The notes below the pieces were generated by a model. That model saw only the letters and a list, made by a program, of their open reading frames with translations. It had not been told where the DNA came from and ran no database searches. A program made the translations under genes and the position numbers. Positions 36,187 to 47,010 of a DNA stretch of 64,000 nucleotides are shown here, in pieces. The first letter of the stretch is position 1; each line of letters begins with the position of its first letter. Origin of the DNA: Gigaspora margarita (Eukaryota > Glomeromycota > Glomeromycetes > Diversisporales > Gigasporaceae); contig WTPW01002238.1 in assembly GCA_009809945.1 (NCBI GenBank), positions 35,753 through 99,752 on the forward strand, in the 5' to 3' direction.

Positions 36187-37477
36187 ATGAAGCACATTAA
36201 AGATAAATGCGTAGGCTGCGATAAAAATCGAAAGCTAAAACTTAATAAATTATGCACTTGTTGCAATTCTAGACAAACTAAGTGTATCAGCTGTAACAGA
36301 AAAGTAAAACTTAAATATGAAAATAATAAATTATGTACTGATTGTTTTCATGCACGACAAATCCTGAATATTAATAGTGGAAATCAAGATATTGACAATT
36401 TAATTAAGGCAACGCATAATAAAAGCTTTAATTATATTAGAATGGATCCCATTCAATGATTTTGTAGACATAAAACAAATTGGGTCAGGTGGTTTTAGTG
36501 AAGTCTTTACTGCTACATGGATAAAAGGAACATTAAATGCTAAAAAAGATTTTAGCCGGAATAAAAATGCAACGGTTGTGTTAAAGATTCTTAAAAATTC
36601 GTCTAACATTAACACTGCATTCTTAAAAGAGGTATGGATATAAATAAATGAATTTAGCCATTTAACCTGATTTAGTTTTAATAGATTATTATAATAAGCT
36701 CTTAACGTTTTTTTTTGTAGTTACAAAATATTGTTGAAAGTCAGCCTAATTCCGACATACGTCGACTTGTTCAATGTTATGGAGTGTCACAAGATCCAAA
36801 CACAAAGAATTATATATTTGTTATGTCTTATATGTCTCATGGAAGTTTGAATAAATATTTATCAAGTGATTTTAAAAATACCACTTGGCATATGATCCTT
36901 CATTGCAGATTTAGGATTTAGTCGACCTGCAAAAGAAGATCCGAAAAGTTCAGAAGTTTATGGGATTATGCCATATGTCGCACCTGAGGTATTCAGAAAA
37001 AAACAATATTCATTTAGTTCAGATATTTATAGTTTAGGGATGATTATGTGGGAACTTACAACTGGGCGTCGTCCCTTTTGCGATCGTGCGTATGATGTGG
37101 ATCTTGCGCTTAGTATATGTGACGGATTACGTCCAGAGATTACAGAGGATACACCACGATTTTGGGCTATTTTAATGCAAAAATGTTGGTGTGCGGAGCC
37201 TTTGGAGAGGCCATCTATTAGGGAAATATATAATGAAATAATTTATCGGAGTTATGACGAAATTTTTAAAGAAACTGAAGATAAACGACAAGAATTACTT
37301 AAGTCTGGGAAATTCATTGCTAAACCGATGCATCCTCATTCTAAAACCCATAGCAAATCATTAAATCCTACAATAGATTCTTTGCTTTTAAGTTTACATC
37401 GAAGTTTTAGATTTTCTACGTCAGGCTCTGTAAATTTTTTTCAAAACATTGGCAGTGATTCATTTAATATTATGTAA
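36187..37477 (+). pseudogene. TKL-type protein kinase lacking its catalytic loop
   Basis: The N-terminus has four Cys-pair motifs (CVGC, CTCC, CISC, CTDC), then SGNQDIDNLI, as in the large glomeromycotan kinase family. A one-base shift near 36440 precedes EWIPFNDF and the glycine loop IGSGGFSEVF, then VVLKIL with the ATP-binding Lys. An intron at 36632-36720 (GTATGG..TTGTAG) is followed by NYIFVMSYMSHGSLNKYL. At about 36897 the sequence jumps from TTWHMI straight to ADLGFSRPA: the segment with the HRD catalytic loop is absent and the frame changes. The C-lobe (MPYVAPEVF, SDIYSLGMIMWELTTGRRPF, CWCAEPLERPS) is open from 36968 to the stop at 37477. As read it cannot be an active kinase. Confidence 0.85.
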
Positions 37478-37929
37478 GTAAATATGTCGTTATCTGCGTA
37501 TTGAATAGTTGCTTTGTGGTTGTCTCTAATTAAATGGATATACAGACCTGAGTTTTTTAAAGACATTAGCAATCTAAATTCAGCATCAAACCCACAAATT
37601 TCAAAAAAACACACAATTAATTTTTTATTAAATAAAGATAATAGTAAGTTTAAATTTGCTATTCATTTATTTATCGTCTAAACGAATTACTAGACTTATT
37701 TATGGTATTGCATCCATAAGATGAAATAAAACGAAAAAAAGTTATCAAAAATGGTATAACTTTACTATTAAACTGAATGTCTATATTTAATTACTGAATT
37801 ATTATTAATCGTATTATTTAAAATTTATCCTACACTCTTGCTTGAATATGAATCTTATCACTAATGAATTTATATACTAATTAACATCAACTAATTAAAA
37901 AGAAATATCAAGTTCACAGCAGTATACCT
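37478..37929. other. Spacer between kinase and LRR array
   Basis: No gene seen. It may contain the kinase 3' UTR and the lost 5' part of the LRR gene. Confidence 0.4.
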
Positions 37930-39815
37930 TACCAATAGCAGAAGCCATTAAAAAGATTATGAGTTCGAGTAATTTATATTTGAATTATGATAAGCTAATT
38001 TATGGGCGGGAAAAGCTCTAACTGAAATTTTAAACACAAATACACATTTAGTTACTTAGATTTGAGTTCAAAACATTTATGCGATGGGGCAGGGCAAGGA
38101 ATAGCTATGGCTCTAAGCAATAATAACACACTGACTAATTTGAATTTAGGATATAATTCTCTGATTGACGAAGCAGGAATAACACTAGCTATGGCTCTGA
38201 CTAAGAACGTTACTTTTATGTGCCTAAATTTAAAATATAATCGACTAGGCAATAAAGCAGGAACAGTACTAGCTGAAGCATTATGCAAAAATACAACCTT
38301 AACTAATTTATGTTTAGGTGGTAATAACTTGGGTGAATTAGCAATAAAGGCATTTGCCAAAGCTTTATACAATAATATAACTTTAACTAATTTAGATTTA
38401 AGTTATATTAAAATAAATGGATCAACAATAAAAGTGTTTGCTGAAGCTTTAACCAAAAATACTGCGTTAACTAATTTAAATTTAAGTCGGAATCGGCTAG
38501 GTGGATCAGCAGGAAAAGCACTGGCAGAAGCTTTATGCAAAAATACTACGTTAACTAATTTGAATTTAAATGAGAATGAGTTGGGTGAATCAGTAGGAAA
38601 AGTCTTGGCTGAAATTTTATGCAAAAATACAACGTTAACTAATTTAGATTTAGGAAGTAATCAGTTGGGTGAATCAGCAGGAAAAGCCCTGACTGAAGTT
38701 TTATGCAAAAATACTACGTTAACCAATTTAAATTTAAGTGATAATAAACTGGGGGAATCAGCGGGAGAAGCACTAGCTGAAGCTTTATGCAAAAACACTA
38801 CGTTGACTAATTTAGATTTTTATAGTAATGAGCTGGGTGAATCAGCAGGAAAAGCCTTGGCTGAAGCACTGCTGAAGCTTTATGCAAAAATACTACGTTA
38901 ACTAATTTAGATTTAGGATGTAATAAGTTGGGTGAATCAACAGGAAAAGCACTGGCAGAATCCTTATGTAAAAATACTTCGTTAACTAGTATTAATTTAG
39001 GAAGTAATCAATTGGATGAATCAGCGGGAAAAGCCCTGGCAGAAGCTTTATGTAAAAATACTACGTTAACTAATTTGAATTTAGGAGATAATAAGCTGGG
39101 TGAATCAGCAGGAAAAGCCTTGGCTGAAGCTTTATGCAAAAATACTACGTTAACCAATTTAAATTTAAGTGATAATAAACTGGGTGAATCAGCGGGAGAA
39201 GCATTAGCTGAAGCTTTATGCAAAAATACTACGTTAACTAATTTAGATTTTATAGTACCGAGCTGGGTGAATCGGCAGGAAAAGCCTTGGCTGAAGCTTT
39301 ATGCAAAAATACTACGTTAACTGATTTAAACTTATATAACAATAATCTCATTAATAAAAAGTTTTATGCAAAAATACTACGTTAACTAATTTAGATTTAA
39401 GTTATAATAAGTTGGGTGAATCAGCAGGAAAATCACTAGCTGAAGTTTTATGCAAAAATACTTCGCTAACTAATTTAAATTTAGGTGATAACAAGTTGGG
39501 TGAATCAGCAGGAAATTCACTGACTGAAGTATTATGTAAAAATACTTCGTTAATTAATTTAAATTTATCTTATAATAACTTGGGTGAATCAGCAGGAAAT
39601 GCACTGGCTGAAACACTATGTAAAAATACTTCGTTAACTAATTTGGATTTAAGTTGGAATAAGCTGGGTGAATCAGCAGGAAAAGCACTAGCTTAAAAAA
39701 CCTTATGCAAAAATACCACGTTAACTAATTTGAATCTAAGTTATAATAAGAAGTTGGGTGAATCAGCAGGAAAAGCACTTTCTGAAACATCAAGCAAAAT
39801 ACTATCTTATTAATT
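37930..39815 (+). pseudogene. Ribonuclease-inhibitor-type LRR array
   Basis: About twenty leucine-rich repeats of 28 residues, consensus LGESAGKALAEALCKNTTLT plus NLNLSDNK, encoded by an 84-bp unit. The longest open part is 38062-38901 (279 codons). It is followed, each after a frame break, by 38928-39320 and 39412-39696, with traces to 39815. Breaks include a 10-base tandem duplication near 38866-38880, a one-base change near 39250, a truncated repeat near 39330-39385 and a TAA near 39695. The first repeats (37945-38060) also contain stops. The middle repeats are very alike at DNA level. The family forms horseshoe interaction surfaces (NLRC3/RanGAP-like). No N-terminal domain is attached. 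Confidence 0.85.
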
Positions 39816-39839
39816 TCGTAATTTAAATTTGTCACGGAA

Positions 39840-40144
39840 TTAAGATAACATTAACTTAAATTTATTTATACACATTCATTATTAATTTTAAATAAATCCT
39901 ACCCTTAAACTTAAAATAATTTTTCAATTTTATTAAAAATAGGTGGATTTGAATTAGAATCAGTCATCACAATTTAAATGATCTTTTTGTTAACTGTTAA
40001 TCATTAAATAATGTCAGTTTTATTATTCGGATAGGTTAAAAGTCTCTATACAGGTCCTTTTGATTAATATTAAAACATAAGATCTTTGATAAACAGAGTG
40101 ATTAACAAAATATACTGCTTAATCCTCACATGATTAATCTTATA
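39840..40144. other. AT-rich spacer
   Basis: Nothing recognisable. Confidence 0.4.
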
Positions 40145-40787
40145 TATGTTGGAGATTGATTCAGAATTCTGTGGATTTGGTATCCACTTAAGCGGATCCG
40201 AATCCAGAAACAACATAAGTCAAGTTTAGATCTTAAAAAACAAAATCATATAAACATTCCGATATTAATAATCATAAATCTGTAGTATTAAAAATAATTG
40301 TACGTACTGTAATTAGCGTAAATTTCTCAAATAACAACCCAAGAATTTTATCTTATTTCAAACCAATTTTTAACGATAAATTAATAAATTTTTTGAAAAA
40401 ATTCACATGTTAGATGTAAAAACCTTTATTTCACTATCTTGTTATTATGGTACATGTATTATATGGTTATACCTGATAAAAATCTGTATTAGATTAAAAA
40501 TTCTTTTATTTATGAGAGCTGTACTGTTATTAAAATGAAATAAGCTAAATAATACGTACTATTTTCTTTTTTAACCGTTTTTATGATGCATACAGTATAT
40601 AAAGTCTGTAAAAGCGTTTTTGGCCATGCCGAAGCATCTTAGATGTGGAATCTCAATCGTTTTTTAATGACAAAAATTATTAGTGCACGAGGAGCTACAA
40701 GAATGCAGTTATTCACTATAATCGACACAATGAATGCAAAGATAAATCTTGTAAATGTAGACGTTCTGATTTTGTGCATAATTTTAT

Positions 40788-40918
40788 AGTTATTGTTCAT
40801 GTGATATGATCATGTAAAAATTTTTTGCCTTGATATTATTGTCATAAAATGACATCATCGTTTATGCAAAATGTCACGACAAAAAATTTCACTTGCTAAT
40901 ATAATATGAACAATAACA
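40788..40918. repeat. Inverted repeat around GTTATTGTTCAT
   Basis: The left arm TTATTGTTCATGTGATATGA with AAAAATTTTTTGCC pairs with the right arm CAAAAAATTTCAC..ATATGAACAATAAC. About 131 bp in all, probably a foldback MITE next to a second one. Confidence 0.65.
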
Positions 40919-40921
40919 TCA

Positions 40922-41058
40922 ATATTGGACATACGAAAATAACAGGAAATTTTTTCCATCGTAGTTAATGTCACCCATGTGCTGCGTAGCAGCACATGGG
41001 AGTGACATTGATTCCAATGAAAAAAATTTCCCGTTATTTTTCATCGTACGCCCAATAT
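40922..41058. repeat. 137-bp foldback with GCTGC-GTA-GCAGC apex
   Basis: ATATTGG..CGAAAATAACAGGAAATTTT at the left pairs with its complement at the right. Pairing continues through TGTCACCCATGTGCTGC and GCAGCACATGGGAGTGACA to a 3-base loop. The apex has the same form as the foldback at 18124-18242. Confidence 0.8.
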
Positions 41059-41856
41059 CTTATAAATAATAGCGATAAAGCAATGCTTTTAGTTATAAAG
41101 TTATATGTCTTTTATAATCGAAATTCTTATTGTGTATAATTTTTAAAATTCAATTTCCACTTAAGTCGATTTGAGATCTGAAATCCACTTAAATTGATTC
41201 GGAATCTACAGAATTCAAAATCGATATACAACATCAGTATGTGAAGATGGGTAATACGATTAAACGTGATTTGCTTGCTTTTCTATATCCGCTTATGAAT
41301 CCGCATAATTAAATTATCATTGTTAACTAATCATGAAGATGCATAATATTTATGAATTGTTTATAAATCATTTATAAATCACTATGTTATCATTTAATAA
41401 TTTTAATAATTGCAATATTTCTATCAAAAATTTTCACCCATATCTGATCTGGATATGACTGGTATGATTTGGAGTTAAATTATTTGAAAATGAGCATTTG
41501 TATTCAATAAACTATCATAGGAATATTGTTGCCTTACTTCTAATATCAATATTTTTGATGAATTCATTATTTTCAAGCAATGTGAATTTCAAGTTTTATT
41601 ATTATAATATATGATATAAATTTTTCAACTTTATTATATTAACTTTTTCGAGCTTCTAAGTAAAATAAACAATCTAACCTAATCTAAGGTCAATTATATC
41701 ATAAACTTTGACATTAATTACTTCTTCTAAACTTTTGATAAAGAAAATTAGGTATAAAAAGGTAAATAAAATACATTCAAAACATTTAAAAGTATAATTT
41801 TATATGCAAAAAATGAAGTAAATATATAAAGTTATGATATGCTAGTAGGTATATGT

Positions 41857-42154
41857 TTATTGTGGATTATCAGGATTGGCACAATTGCTGTAACAATCGT
41901 TTTTTATATAATATTTGTATTGGCCGTTATCGTATTCTGCCTTTGAAATGCATGATTTATAGCAAGGGTCTGAATTATAGTCATCTACCAACATATCTTG
42001 AGAATCTTGATTATCTTGACTATCTTGAGCGTTTGCTGAATATTATCGTTGAACCGTGTTAGCAGTATATAAAAAAAAAATAGTCAAAAGATATCTTCTT
42101 ACCGTAGATGCTCAAAAAGATTGTAACGAATGCTACGATATTTGATAATTTCAT
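41857..42154 (-). CDS. Small secreted twin-CX3C protein
   Basis: Two exons on the minus strand: 42154-42103 and 42035-41857. The 67-base intron has GTAAGAAG at the donor and TATTCAG at the acceptor. The spliced product is 76 residues. It begins MKLSNIVAFVTIFLSIYANA, a clear signal peptide with a good cleavage site after ANA. A Gln/Asp-rich linker (QDSQDNQDSQD) follows. The mature C-terminal part has exactly four cysteines as CYKSC and CYSNC separated by 18 residues. A CX3C..CX3C pair is the disulfide plan of alpha-hairpinins, so a small helical hairpin is plausible but not shown. The intron phase restores the Ala codon and the frame is otherwise clean, arguing for a real gene. It was found by splicing; the single-exon frame on the other strand is a shadow. 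An effector or antimicrobial role is inference. Confidence 0.82.
42036..42102 (-). other. Intron of the twin-CX3C gene
   Basis: Donor GTAAGA and acceptor CAG, 67 bases, phase 1 (the Ala codon is split G/CA). It sits exactly at the end of the signal peptide, so exon 1 encodes export and exon 2 the mature protein. Confidence 0.8.
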
Positions 42155-42195
42155 TTTAAAAATTGATTATTGATAAAGTTGTATTAAAATAAATT

Positions 42196-43108
42196 AGATA
42201 GTTTAATTTGCAAGAATATTCCTGGAACAAACTAATATAAAAGGCTTATATGTATTTTTTTTTTGTTCATCATGTGCAGAACATAATGATTAGAACTGTC
42301 ATGCATCATAGAACACAAGTAAAATTAATCATTAATACAATCTATATTTGGTGGTATTAAACTAAAATTATGCTATGCTGAACAAATTAAGTGGCTGTAA
42401 ATTATGTGATGCAAATTTATATTGCATAAGCATGAAATAGCACTCGTGGACTTTATTCCGAAAATTGGATCCTATATGCATGTTTTGAATTACACTCTCA
42501 TTGCTGCATTGTAGAAAGTTTTTGATATAGTAAAAATTTGAATGAGTGAAGAATTTTGAATTATAGATTCATTAAACTTTAACCCAAATATTTATATTAC
42601 TCCTTCGATATAAACTGTAATAAAGATTTTTCGCATTCTAATAACTTCANAGATAGTTTAATTTGCAAGAATATTCCTGGAACATACTAATATAAAAGGT
42701 TTATATGTATTTTTTTTTTTTTTATTCATCATGTGCAGAACATAATGATTAGAATTGTCATGCATCATAGAACACAAGTGAAATGAATCATTAATACAAT
42801 CTATATTTGGTGGTATTAAGCTAAAATTATGCTGTGCTGAACCAATTAAGTGGCTGTAAATTATGTGATGCAAATTTATATTGCATAAGCATGAAATAGC
42901 GCTCGTGGACATTATTCCGAAAATTGGATCCTGTATGCATGTTTTGAATTACACTCTCATTGCTGCATTGTAGAAAGTTTTTGATATAGTAAAAATTTGA
43001 ATGAGTGAAGAATTTTGAATTATAGATTCATTAAACTTTAACCCAAATATTTATATTACTCCTTCGATATAAACTGTAATAAAGATTTTTCGCATTCTAA
43101 TAACTTCA
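42196..43108. repeat. Tandem 455-bp duplication joined at an N
   Basis: 42196-42649 and 42651-43108 are nearly identical direct copies (AGATAGTTTAATTTGCAAG to CGCATTCTAATAACTTCA), separated only by the single N at 42650. The unit begins in the 5' flank of the twin-CX3C gene and includes its TATA-like stretch (near 42233-42242). It could be a real duplication, two unmerged haplotype copies or an overlap missed in scaffolding. The 84-codon minus-strand frame inside the second copy has no support. Confidence 0.85.
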
Positions 43109-43968
43109 TGACTATAAGAGTGATGTATAACATGATTTATTGAATCAACACTTATTTAAAAAAAAAAATACAAGCATGCAACAATGAATGCATCGTAATG
43201 CACAAGCTAAATTAATAACAAATAAATAGCATAGAGAATTTTATTGTGATTGATTATACGATATCGGTACTGATCCTTCAAAGATTATTAAATCACCAAG
43301 ATATTGTTATAAAAATAAATATTTTTTCGATGCATATACATAAACTATGAGTACCAATAACTACTAAAAATATTCGAGCATCTGTTTTTATTGTGACTAT
43401 GACAATGTTACTAAAATTTCATATGCCGTTGTCCAAATATCGAATTTAAGATGAGAATTTTTTAAATACATACAATTACAAATTGAATAAATTTTTATTT
43501 AAACATTTTAAATAGTGTAGTTTAAAAAATTACAAAACTAAACATAATGTTTGATAATGCTCAAAAGTAGCTCTCGTATAACTTCCGAGTTACTTTAGCA
43601 CTTATTAGGGCAGAAAGTATAGTTTCTAAATTTTATACCACTAACTCTGCGAATTCGTTTTTGTGACACTTTAATAAGATTTACAATCACAATGATGCAT
43701 TGCAATTTTAGTAAAGTTACACACAGTCATTGAACAGAATCTCTCCCACAGTTATCAACCTCACAATGAAGTTCATATATGCACAGGTAAATTAATGAAA
43801 TTTACACAAAATGCAGTGTTCGAAATTAATCATAAAAATAAACATTGAACTGAATGCATTGTTATGTACAAGTTATGCCAATAATAGATTTTTTAAAGAT
43901 AAATGCTACATATATTATGCAATGGAAGATCAATTTAAATGATGACAAGGGAAATGAGATAAAATTTC
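43109..43968. other. AT-rich spacer, no gene seen
   Basis: No coding feature or delimited repeat was recognised. Confidence 0.4.
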
Positions 43969-44268
43969 TATTATATGAAGCACATTATCTCTTGGCATCA
44001 CTCATTTATGCTCAGTGTTCAAGTTTAATGTTCTCCAAGATATTATTCTCATGAAAACAAATTCAATTTTGTACATTGGCTTTACTATGCTAAACCAATT
44101 AATCAGCTGCAATATAAAATTTATATTATATGAAGCACATTATCTCTTGGCATCACTCATTTATGCTCAGTGTTCAAGTTTAATGTTCTCCAAGAAATTA
44201 TTCTCATGAAAACAAATTCAATTTTGTACATTGGCTTTACTATGCTAAACCAATTAATCAGCTGCAAT
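43969..44268. repeat. Tandem duplication, about 154-bp unit
   Basis: TATATGAAGCACATTATCTC through CAATTAATCAGCTGCAATAT occurs at about 43972-44115 and again at about 44126-44269 with very few differences. The short open frames in both copies are parallel consequences of the duplication and not genes. It lies upstream of the secreted repeat protein gene. Confidence 0.85.
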
Positions 44269-44494
44269 ATATTAATAATTAATGTCCTGCAATATCTAAA
44301 TGAAGAATAGTAACTAATCATCGGTTTCATTTCCCCTATGATCCCCCTTGATCATTTTTTCGACAGGTCATTCACTAGACATTGCATAAAGTTAGCATTT
44401 TTATTAGTGTGATGTCAAGTAAATGGGAAATAACTATCGGTGAAATTAGATGCAATGCAACTGTAATTAATTTACGCAACACGATGATTTAAAA

Positions 44495-44505
44495 TTTATA
44501 TAAAA
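44495..44505 (+). promoter_or_regulatory. TATA-like box of the secreted repeat protein gene
   Basis: TTTATATAAAA lies about 53 bases before the start codon at 44558, a plausible core promoter position. In AT-rich DNA such words are common, so confidence is limited. Confidence 0.4.
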
Positions 44506-44557
44506 CCTGTTAAGATTTTTTTAGTAAGCTAAAAATTGAAATTGAAATAATTTAACA

Positions 44558-45154
44558 ATGAATAGACAAATTCTTAACTTAATTTTGACCGTTTTTTTTT
44601 CTTATTTGTTAACATCAATTATTACCATTCATTCCTATGAACAATGTACTACTACTACTATTACTGTAACAACAACGACACCCTGCACGCAAACTCCTAC
44701 TCCTACTCTTTATTGCCCCCCAAATAAAAATGATCAAAAAAATCATCAAAAAAGACATAATCTAAAATCGCACAAAAGTAAAGAATCGGACCATCGGTAT
44801 AATTTAAAATCGCACGAAATTGAAGAAATGGAGAATCGATATAATCTAAAATCGCACAAAAGTAAAGAATCGGACCATCGATATAATTTAAAATCGCACG
44901 AAATTGAAGAAATGGAGAATCGATATAATCCAAAACTGCACAAAAGTAAAGAATCGGGCCATCATTACAAACCAAAACCGCATAAAAGTAAGGAAACGGC
45001 CACTTGCACCCTTACAGAAACTGTATGCACTTGCGAACCTCACGGTGGTCCATGTACATTGGAAAATTTTATTTCTGTATGTTGCCCAGACGCACCTGGT
45101 TTTTATGCATGTTTTTTTCCTAATGGCAATCCACAAGAAGGGATTTGCATTTAA
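44558..45154 (+). CDS. Secreted repeat protein with Cys-rich C-terminus
   Basis: A single-exon frame of 198 residues. Residues 1-26 form a signal peptide (hydrophobic LNLILTVFFSYLLTSIITI). A Thr-rich stretch with Cys follows (about 30-52), then a central basic/acidic region of about 5 half-units of 14 residues alternating NLKSHKSKESDHRY and NLKSHEIEEMENRY, so 28-residue (84-base) repeats nearly identical in DNA. One Lys-Arg pair (residues 65-66) precedes the repeats and could be a Kex2 site. The last 50 residues hold eight cysteines (VCTCEPHGGPC, VCCPDAPGFYAC, GICI). A TATA-like box lies upstream and AATAAA near 45349. Secreted repeat proteins are frequent among effector candidates of symbiotic fungi; the function here is unknown. 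Confidence 0.85.
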   Translation: MNRQILNLILTVFFSYLLTSIITIHSYEQCTTTTITVTTTTPCTQTPTPTLYCPPNKNDQKNHQKRHNLKSHKSKESDHRYNLKSHEIEEMENRYNLKSHKSKESDHRYNLKSHEIEEMENRYNPKLHKSKESGHHYKPKPHKSKETATCTLTETVCTCEPHGGPCTLENFISVCCPDAPGFYACFFPNGNPQEGICI

Positions 45155-45619
45155 ATTAATTTATTAACGTCAGTACAAAAGTGTTGTATTAGATTTCAAA
45201 TTTAAAGAAACTAATTATGGTTAACATAAATAATGTAATTTTTTTTTTTAAATTGTAAATTATTTTTGTTATTTGCAAATTTATTTCATTTTTAATCTAG
45301 ATCCAAATTCTCTAATTATATGATTACTTAACTATTATTATAGAAATGAATAAAACGGCATGAATTGAAAACTCAATAGTTTTATTAATTTTAATGCCTG
45401 ATTATTAGAATTAATCAACAATTTTATTAAGTCTGTTTTCAAATTAATAAAGTCTTTATAAATTATAAATAAATTACTTACCTCTATTAATACTATTTAA
45501 AATCATTTAATCTGATGCGGTTTAAAAAAAAAAAACTAGTTTAGACAAGCCTTAATTTTAAATCGGCTCATCTTAAAGTTTAGGAAAACTATATAGCTGT
45601 GCGACATCATCGCGTAATG
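45155..45619. other. Spacer and 3' flank of the secreted gene
   Basis: Contains a possible polyadenylation signal AATAAA at 45349-45354 and otherwise AT-rich sequence without genes. Confidence 0.45.
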
Positions 45620-45945
45620 CCTGAAACTATGATCCTAGCGTCACCAGCTTTAAACATTTCGCTAAAAAAATTTTTTCGCTATTAAATTAGGGTAAGGGTT
45701 TGCTATTAAGTTAGGTTAGAAAGAGCTTTTATAATACCAGAATTTCTTAAGGAAAACTTTTTTAGTGCGCAGCAAGCAGTTACATAGATAAAAAGGTTGA
45801 TTTATGAACGATTTTTTTGGTTTGTTTTGATTTTATTGAGTTTCTTCACATTACATCTGATCTCGAAATCTGATTGGCTGGCGAATTTTAGTAGCGAAGT
45901 TTTTTAGCGTGGTGATGCTAGGGTTGTGCCAGGAACGGAATATTT
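45620..45945. repeat. Inverted-repeat element (MITE-like)
   Basis: CCTAGCGTCACCAGCTTTAA with CGCTAAAAAA near 45635-45670 faces the complement of CCTAGCATCACCACGCTAAA near 45905-45925. The arms are about 40 bases. The target duplication could not be fixed. The interior has an AGGGTAAGGGTTTGCTATTA phrase and no gene. Confidence 0.6.
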
Positions 45946-46062
45946 AAACAAGAATTTAATTGTAATGTGCATTATTATTTATAATTAACGTTAAAACTTT
46001 TGAATATAAAACAAGGAAATCACTACATCTTCGTCATGTTTCACAGGAACACTACAACTAAA

Positions 46063-46353
46063 ATCCGCTGGCTCTGCAACGGGACTAAAGATGCCTGACG
46101 AAATTCACGTGACCTGACGAAATATTATAGTTTCGTCATTTCGTCAATGACGAAATAAGACGAAACTTATAATTTCGTCAGCAAAAAAAATTATAAAAAT
46201 TATGCAGATTGTCGATCTAACTAAATCGAAAACAGTAAAATCATTATTAACGCTACGATAAATAACCACTTTAGAAAAATTGAACACTATTTTCGATTTG
46301 GTTAGATCGAAGACTTGCGTATTATTTCTTTTTTTTTGAGTCCCGTGAGTCCG
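46063..46353. repeat. Inverted-repeat element with TTTCGTC palindromes
   Basis: ACGGGACTAAA near 46069 faces the complement TTGAGTCCCGT near 46336. Inside, CGATCTAACTAAATCGAAAA (about 46213) is inverted at about 46290-46310, and a run of GACGAAAT/ATTTCGTC words lies at 46095-46190. Likely a composite MITE; ends approximate. Confidence 0.5.
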
Positions 46354-46589
46354 TAAATACAACATAGAATATTCACTTTACGTTCGTCATATTTGTAGAA
46401 ATATATGAATTCTAAAATAAGTCCCACAAAATAAAGGGTTTCAGAATTAAAAAAAAAAATAGCGTATTTCGGAAATAAATAAGAGTCAAAATTTTGAAAT
46501 GGAAAAATGAAATGGGACTGTTTAGAGATATTATGCAGATCAACAAACTATTTAATCATAACAAAATACAGAGTAAATAATAAAACTTT

Positions 46590-47010
46590 CGCTCAAATTA
46601 CTTGCTGAACTTTTGCTCAAAAAATTACTGAACCTTTACTCAAATTACTTATTAAACCTTTGCTCAAATTGTTTTTTATATAACTTACTGAACCTTTACT
46701 TACTGAATTTCGTTCAAATTACTTACTGAACCTTTGCTCAAATTACTTATTAAACCTTCGCATATATATATATATTTTATAACTTGCTGAACCTTTGCTC
46801 AAAATATTGATTAAACCTTCATTTAAATTATTTTTCTATAAAACTTACTAAAGCTTTGCTCAAATTACTTATTAAACCTTCGTTCAAATTATTCTTTACA
46901 TAACTTACTAAACCTTCGCTAAATTATTTTTTTATATTATTTATTAAACTTTCGTTTAAATTAATTTTATATAACTTATTAAACTTTCATATATATTCTT
47001 TTTATATAGC
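46590..47010. repeat. Minisatellite, ~24-30 bp unit
   Basis: The unit ACTTACTGAACCTTTGCTCA plus AATT is repeated about a dozen times with substitutions (GCTGAACTTTTGCTC, ATTAAACCTTCG) and insertions of TTTTATATA. It lies inside the deleted Harbinger-type element. Confidence 0.8.

Larger units (their letters stand above)
40145..41230. mobile_element. TIR element of about 1.1 kb with foldbacks
   Basis: The left end contains GATTCAGAATTCTGTGGATT and ATCCACTTAAGCGGATCCG. The right end, read inverted, contains TTTTGAATTCTGTAGATTCC and AATTTAAGTGGATTTC, so the outer arms pair. Exact ends and target duplication are unresolved. Two palindromes (40788-40918, 40922-41058) lie inside. No transposase frame. 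Confidence 0.55.

Noticed and set aside
42658-42912. 84-codon minus-strand frame in the duplicated flank
   Set aside because: No domain, and the frame is not kept in the first copy of the same duplication.
43854-44209. Two overlapping plus-strand frames with a shared C-terminus
   Set aside because: The shared part comes from the tandem DNA duplication; no start context or domain support.
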